Shown: piece by piece, positions 60,798 to 64,000 of the stretch | Numbering within the stretch: the first letter of the stretch is position 1 | Layout of the letters: every line of letters starts with the position of its first letter | DNA from: Acetobacter pasteurianus subsp. pasteurianus LMG 1262 = NBRC 106471 | GTDB lineage: Bacteria; Pseudomonadota; Alphaproteobacteria; Acetobacterales; Acetobacteraceae | Length of the DNA stretch: 64,000 bases | Assembly: GCF_000285275.1 (NCBI RefSeq) | Contig: NZ_CADO01000005.1 | Span: 1 to 64,000, forward strand | Direction: 5' to 3' | Notes under the pieces: model-generated | The model's database searches: none | The model's input: the letters and a program-made list of their open reading frames with translations, nothing else | Told to the model about the DNA's origin: nothing | Position numbers and translations under genes: made by a program

Positions 60798-61646
60798 TTA
60801 ATGGTACCAGTCTGGCACGGTCGCACGGTTATCATTCTTGATGGCTTCGGCCTGCGCCCGGCGCTGTTGCTGATAGGCACTGCGGATGGTGGCATAGGGA
60901 TCCAGCGCATCACGTTCCAGCGCATCAAGCTCATCCAGATGCTCAGAACGGGCATGAACCACCCCAAACAGGTTATACGCCCAGTTGAAGCTGACCAACC
61001 CGTATCCGCGGGGGACATAGTCCCATGGAGAAAGGCCTTGGTCAATGGCGTAGCCAATACCATCACGGATAGAAGATGGACCCATGGGCAGGAACAGATA
61101 AGGCCCTGCGGGAATACCCCAGTTGGCCAATGTCATGCCTGCATCGTTATCGTGGTGTGGGAATCCAGCCATTTTGGCCACGTCAATCAAGCCGCCCAAG
61201 CCTACCGTCATGTTCACGCACCAGCGCACAAACATATCGCCTGCGCGGCGTGGTTTGCCGGCCCCTACATCGTTAAAGAACACGGACGGTTCGTTCATGG
61301 TTCTGACAAGGTTACCCAGAGAATTACGCACCGGGCGCGGTACGGCCCATACGTAAGCCTTAGCCATGGGGCGAAGGGCCCATTTATCGAACTTCATGGT
61401 CATGTTGAACATCTTGCGGTTCAACGGTTCGTAGGGATCGTTCGCGGCCTTGTATTCAGCCAGAGCATCCGGGTCTTTGGGCACGGGGGCCTTAATGGCG
61501 CTGCATCCTGCCGTGCTCAGCAAAGTGGCGGCCAGGCAGAATGTGCCCAGACGAAAACGGCGCTGTGCCGAGGAACCTTCCCGCGTCTGACTTTTTTTTG
61601 CCTGCGCGCGAGGGCGGAGCCTTGAGCCGTTCCGTCCTGAAATCAT
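60798..61646 (-). CDS. mlaA: MlaA/VacJ outer-membrane lipoprotein
   Basis: 282-residue lipoprotein that removes phospholipids from the outer leaflet with MlaC. The ATG at 61646 follows AAGGTGG; a further start at 61703 is not needed. Lipobox LLSTAGCS; after it comes the family opening NDPYEPLNRKMFNM and the landmark GDMFVRWCVNMTVGLGGLID. In hopanoid-producing bacteria it may help keep the outer membrane balanced. Paired with mlaC. Confidence 0.92.
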   Translation of the reverse strand: MISGRNGSRLRPRAQAKKSQTREGSSAQRRFRLGTFCLAATLLSTAGCSAIKAPVPKDPDALAEYKAANDPYEPLNRKMFNMTMKFDKWALRPMAKAYVWAVPRPVRNSLGNLVRTMNEPSVFFNDVGAGKPRRAGDMFVRWCVNMTVGLGGLIDVAKMAGFPHHDNDAGMTLANWGIPAGPYLFLPMGPSSIRDGIGYAIDQGLSPWDYVPRGYGLVSFNWAYNLFGVVHARSEHLDELDALERDALDPYATIRSAYQQQRRAQAEAIKNDNRATVPDWYH

Positions 61647-61890
61647 TGCCACCTTTACCTTTGCTCTGTGACGACCGTCTGGCCCATGCTGTATGCAGGC
61701 CAATTGCTGTCGCTTTCTCTACCACGAGAAACCAGCGGCGCAATGGCAGGGCTTACTTGCATAACAAACAGGGGCGTAAAATAGACCTGTGGGCGCGATC
61801 TTTGACAGCAGTGTGAAAGATTTTTGTACAACCTGTTGCCAGAAAGTCGCACTTCCTATCTTGCTTCAAAAAGAAAAGAGAATCCTGAAG

Positions 61891-62718
61891 TTAAAGACCA
61901 CGATCCCGCTTGATGATATCCCATGCAGCATTAATGCGTGAAATCTTGACGGATGCGGCTTCAATTTCAACGGCGCTGGCATTTCGGGCCAGAAGGATAT
62001 CCGGGTGATATTGCCGCACCAGCTTTTTCCATAGGGCACGCAGTTCTTCATTTGAAAGATCTGGCGAGGCGCCCATAACAGCATAGGCATCATCTTCAGC
62101 CATCGCTGGGGTGGATCGCCCATGGGCTGCACGTTCCCAAGCGCCACGGCTCAGGCCAAACAAGGCATGCACGCGTTTAAGAAAGCGCTCTTCCTCTGGG
62201 GCTAGCGGCTCATCCGCTGCCAGATCAGCCCGCGCAATCGTAAATAGAATCCCCATCAGGTCTTCCAATGGGCGTTTGTCTGTTGCGTAAACCTGCCCCA
62301 GTTCGCGCGCAAAAGCTTCGTAGTCATCCGTGCGCTGGCGCGCCATATCAAACAGACGGCCAACTTCACGCATGTTTTCATCAGGCACGCGAAAACGAGA
62401 TTTAAAGGCGTTGATTTCACGCCGGTTAACCGGCGCATCGCACTTGGCCAGTTTGGCGCTCAGAATAACGCAGGAGAGCCCATAAAGCTGTTCCTTCTTG
62501 CCAAGGGCGGCAGCCAGCTTGGCGGCCACAAAGGTAGCTGCTCCATTAGGATCTGGCCTTGCGCGCGCAGCCCATTTATCGCTCCAACCGCCTGTTGGGG
62601 GCTGAAGAATCGCACCTGTATCTGCTGCGTGGCCCAGTGCTGTGCCAACCGCTGCGCCAACCGGGCCGCCTACGGCAAAACCGGCTACGCCACCAAAAAT
62701 TTTACCCCAGATCGCCAT
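61891..62718 (-). CDS. DjlA-like protein with TerB-type and J domains
   Basis: 275 residues. An N-terminal Gly/Ala-rich segment (FGGVAGFAVGGPVGAAVGTALG) resembles the TM helix of DjlA, a TerB-like domain follows (ILSAKLAKCDAPVNRREIN and the rest), and the last 70 residues are a J domain with the HPD tripeptide in RQYHPDIL. It should recruit and stimulate DnaK at the membrane. Single gene on the minus strand. Confidence 0.9.
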   Translation of the reverse strand: MAIWGKIFGGVAGFAVGGPVGAAVGTALGHAADTGAILQPPTGGWSDKWAARARPDPNGAATFVAAKLAAALGKKEQLYGLSCVILSAKLAKCDAPVNRREINAFKSRFRVPDENMREVGRLFDMARQRTDDYEAFARELGQVYATDKRPLEDLMGILFTIARADLAADEPLAPEEERFLKRVHALFGLSRGAWERAAHGRSTPAMAEDDAYAVMGASPDLSNEELRALWKKLVRQYHPDILLARNASAVEIEAASVKISRINAAWDIIKRDRGL

Positions 62719-62796
62719 AAAAGCAGTTTATCACGTTCTGGCAGCCTGCCCAAACAACCTGATGCTTTAAGCTGGCACAGCAGTTCTGCGTTGTTC

Positions 62797-63042
62797 TCAG
62801 GTGCAGGGAGTCGCGCTGGTGGAAAGCTGTTGTTTCAGCCATTCCAGCGCATAAACTCGCAAAGCAGAGGCCAGTGATTGCTCGGGGGAACGTGCGGCAT
62901 CCACTTTTGTAACCAGTTGCGGCAGCGTTTGCTTTTGCTGGTTTGCTATATCTTCCAGCGCGTTCCAGAAGGCCGATTCTAGCGCTACGCTGGTATCATG
63001 GCCTGCCAGAATCAGGCTGCGTTTGCGTAAATGGCGGCTCAA
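62797..63042 (-). CDS. Ribbon-helix-helix domain protein
   Basis: 81-residue small protein starting at a TTG that overlaps the queG stop as TTGA, with GGGAG upstream. [21 protein letters not shown] near the N-terminus is the RHH_4 pattern: a beta strand followed by helices, as in small proteobacterial DNA-binding proteins. Short charged C-terminus. It is translationally coupled to queG. A regulatory role is inferred from the fold only. Confidence 0.8.
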   Translation of the reverse strand: MSRHLRKRSLILAGHDTSVALESAFWNALEDIANQQKQTLPQLVTKVDAARSPEQSLASALRVYALEWLKQQLSTSATPCT

Positions 63043-64000
63043 GCTGCGTCTCCCGTCAGGCACTGCATGGCCCAATCTGCCGCTTCCGCCACCATAGAAT
63101 CCGGGTCTTGCCGCAAGGCATGTGCGTAAGGCAGCAGCTCCGGGTGGCCAGAGTTGCCAATAGCTATCAGCACATTGCGTATAAACCGGTTGCGCCCAAT
63201 GCGTTTGATGGGAGAGCCAGAAAACATGGTGCGGAAAGCGGCATCGTCTAATTGGCTGAGTGCTGCCAGTTCTGGCGCTATCAAATCTGGTCGCGGTTGT
63301 AGCTTGATGTGGCGGGATGTTTGGGCAAAGCGGTTCCACGGACATACAGCCAGACAATCATCGCAACCATAAATATGTGTGCCAATGGCTTTACGCAGTG
63401 GGTGCGGAATAGGCCCTGCATGTTCAATAGTCAGGTAAGAAATGCACTTGCGTGCATCCATTTGATAAGGTGCAGGAAAAGCCTGCGTGGGGCATGCGTT
63501 CAGGCAGCGGGTACAGCTGCCGCAACTGCCTCCAGACACGGCAGATGCTGGCAGCTCCAGCGTGGTGTAGATTTCACCCAGAAAGAGCCAGCTTCCATGT
63601 TGGCGGGAAACCAGATTGGTGTGTTTACCTTGCCAGCCTAACCCGGCCTGCGCGGCCAAAGGCTTTTCTGCCACGGGAGCTGTATCAACAAATACTTTTA
63701 CATCAGGCGCTGTGGCCAGCATCATACGGGCTTCACGCACGACAAACTGGGCTAGATGCTTGAGCATGCCCTTAACAACATCGTGATAATCACGGTGGCG
63801 CGCATAAACGGAAATATTGCCGCATGTGCGATTCTGGAGTGTGCTTAACGGATTCTCTGCCGGTGCGTAGTTCAGGCCCAACGCAATAACACTGCGGGCT
63901 TCTGGCCATAGGGCAGTAGGCTGGCTGCGTTGTTCGGTGCGGTCTGCCAACCAGCCCATTTCACCATGATACCCTTCAGCCAGAAAATCTTTCAGCCGCG
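63039..64000 (-). CDS. queG: Epoxyqueuosine reductase QueG, 5' end outside window
   Basis: Converts epoxyqueuosine to queuosine in tRNA. About 320 C-terminal residues are visible; the frame continues to the window edge (residues before [10 protein letters not shown] read [12 protein letters not shown], as in other QueG). Two [4Fe-4S] motifs are complete: [16 protein letters not shown] and [15 protein letters not shown]. Cobalamin-binding elements lie N-terminal to them. The 3' end overlaps the ribbon-helix-helix gene. Confidence 0.95.
   Translation of the reverse strand, partial: RLKDFLAEGYHGEMGWLADRTEQRSQPTALWPEARSVIALGLNYAPAENPLSTLQNRTCGNISVYARHRDYHDVVKGMLKHLAQFVVREARMMLATAPDVKVFVDTAPVAEKPLAAQAGLGWQGKHTNLVSRQHGSWLFLGEIYTTLELPASAVSGGSCGSCTRCLNACPTQAFPAPYQMDARKCISYLTIEHAGPIPHPLRKAIGTHIYGCDDCLAVCPWNRFAQTSRHIKLQPRPDLIAPELAALSQLDDAAFRTMFSGSPIKRIGRNRFIRNVLIAIGNSGHPELLPYAHALRQDPDSMVAEAADWAMQCLTGDAA

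Overview
The window looks like chromosomal DNA of an acetic acid bacterium (Acetobacteraceae, Acetobacter-like). The case rests on a complete squalene/hopanoid gene cluster, a TonB receptor typical of these genera, and alphaproteobacterial housekeeping genes (hopanoid-type squalene-hopene cyclase, oxyR-ahpC-ahpD, an mla pair, queG). Genus assignment is inference from protein sequence; no rRNA is present.

Layout. 1-3.6 kb: an RND efflux pump that has lost its N-terminus at the window edge, plus its outer-membrane channel. 3.7-8.1 kb: a cold-shock protein, a membrane glycosyltransferase-like protein and a TonB-dependent siderophore receptor. 8.4-12.9 kb: a two-gene unit in which an Aah/TibC-type O-heptosyltransferase lies 5 nt upstream of its probable substrate, a strand-loop-strand repeat protein ending in a Hint domain. 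13.3-25.8 kb: an amide/urea system made of a porin, a secreted protein, formamidase AmiF, a LuxR-type response regulator, a hybrid histidine kinase whose N-terminus is an NCS1 permease, and a five-gene UrtABCDE-type ABC transporter. Both divergent intergenic regions of this system carry nearly the same TACGT-N6-ACGTA palindrome. 25.9-32.8 kb: two tandem integrative-element remnants at the 3' end of tRNA-Leu(UAA), one with an intact tyrosine recombinase and one with a decayed copy that carries an IS5-type transposase fragment. Cargo is a methyltransferase and small genes of unknown function.

32.8-41.2 kb: a YgjP-type metallopeptidase and YcgN, a polyamine-type ABC cassette whose ATPase has lost every catalytic motif, two small membrane-associated proteins, and a MarR-controlled aromatic-acid/drug efflux operon (DUF1656, HlyD, NodT) without its usual FUSC permease. 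41.2-50.7 kb: the hopanoid cluster hpnA-B-C-D-E-shc-hpnG on the minus strand with hpnL divergent. Farnesyl diphosphate would go through HpnD/HpnC/HpnE to squalene and through Shc to hopene, followed by side-chain processing (HpnG) and associated functions (HpnA, B, L). 50.7-64 kb: mostly housekeeping genes, namely tyrA, a TPR protein, rpmJ, oxyR divergent from ahpC-ahpD, two tRNAs, yceI, a LigB dioxygenase, ppa, ettA, a GNAT acetyltransferase, mlaC-mlaA, a J-domain protein, a ribbon-helix-helix protein and queG, which runs off the right edge.

The strongest candidates for under-described biology are the permease-histidine kinase regulon with its shared operator, the heptosyltransferase/Hint-protein pair, and the catalytically dead ABC cassette.
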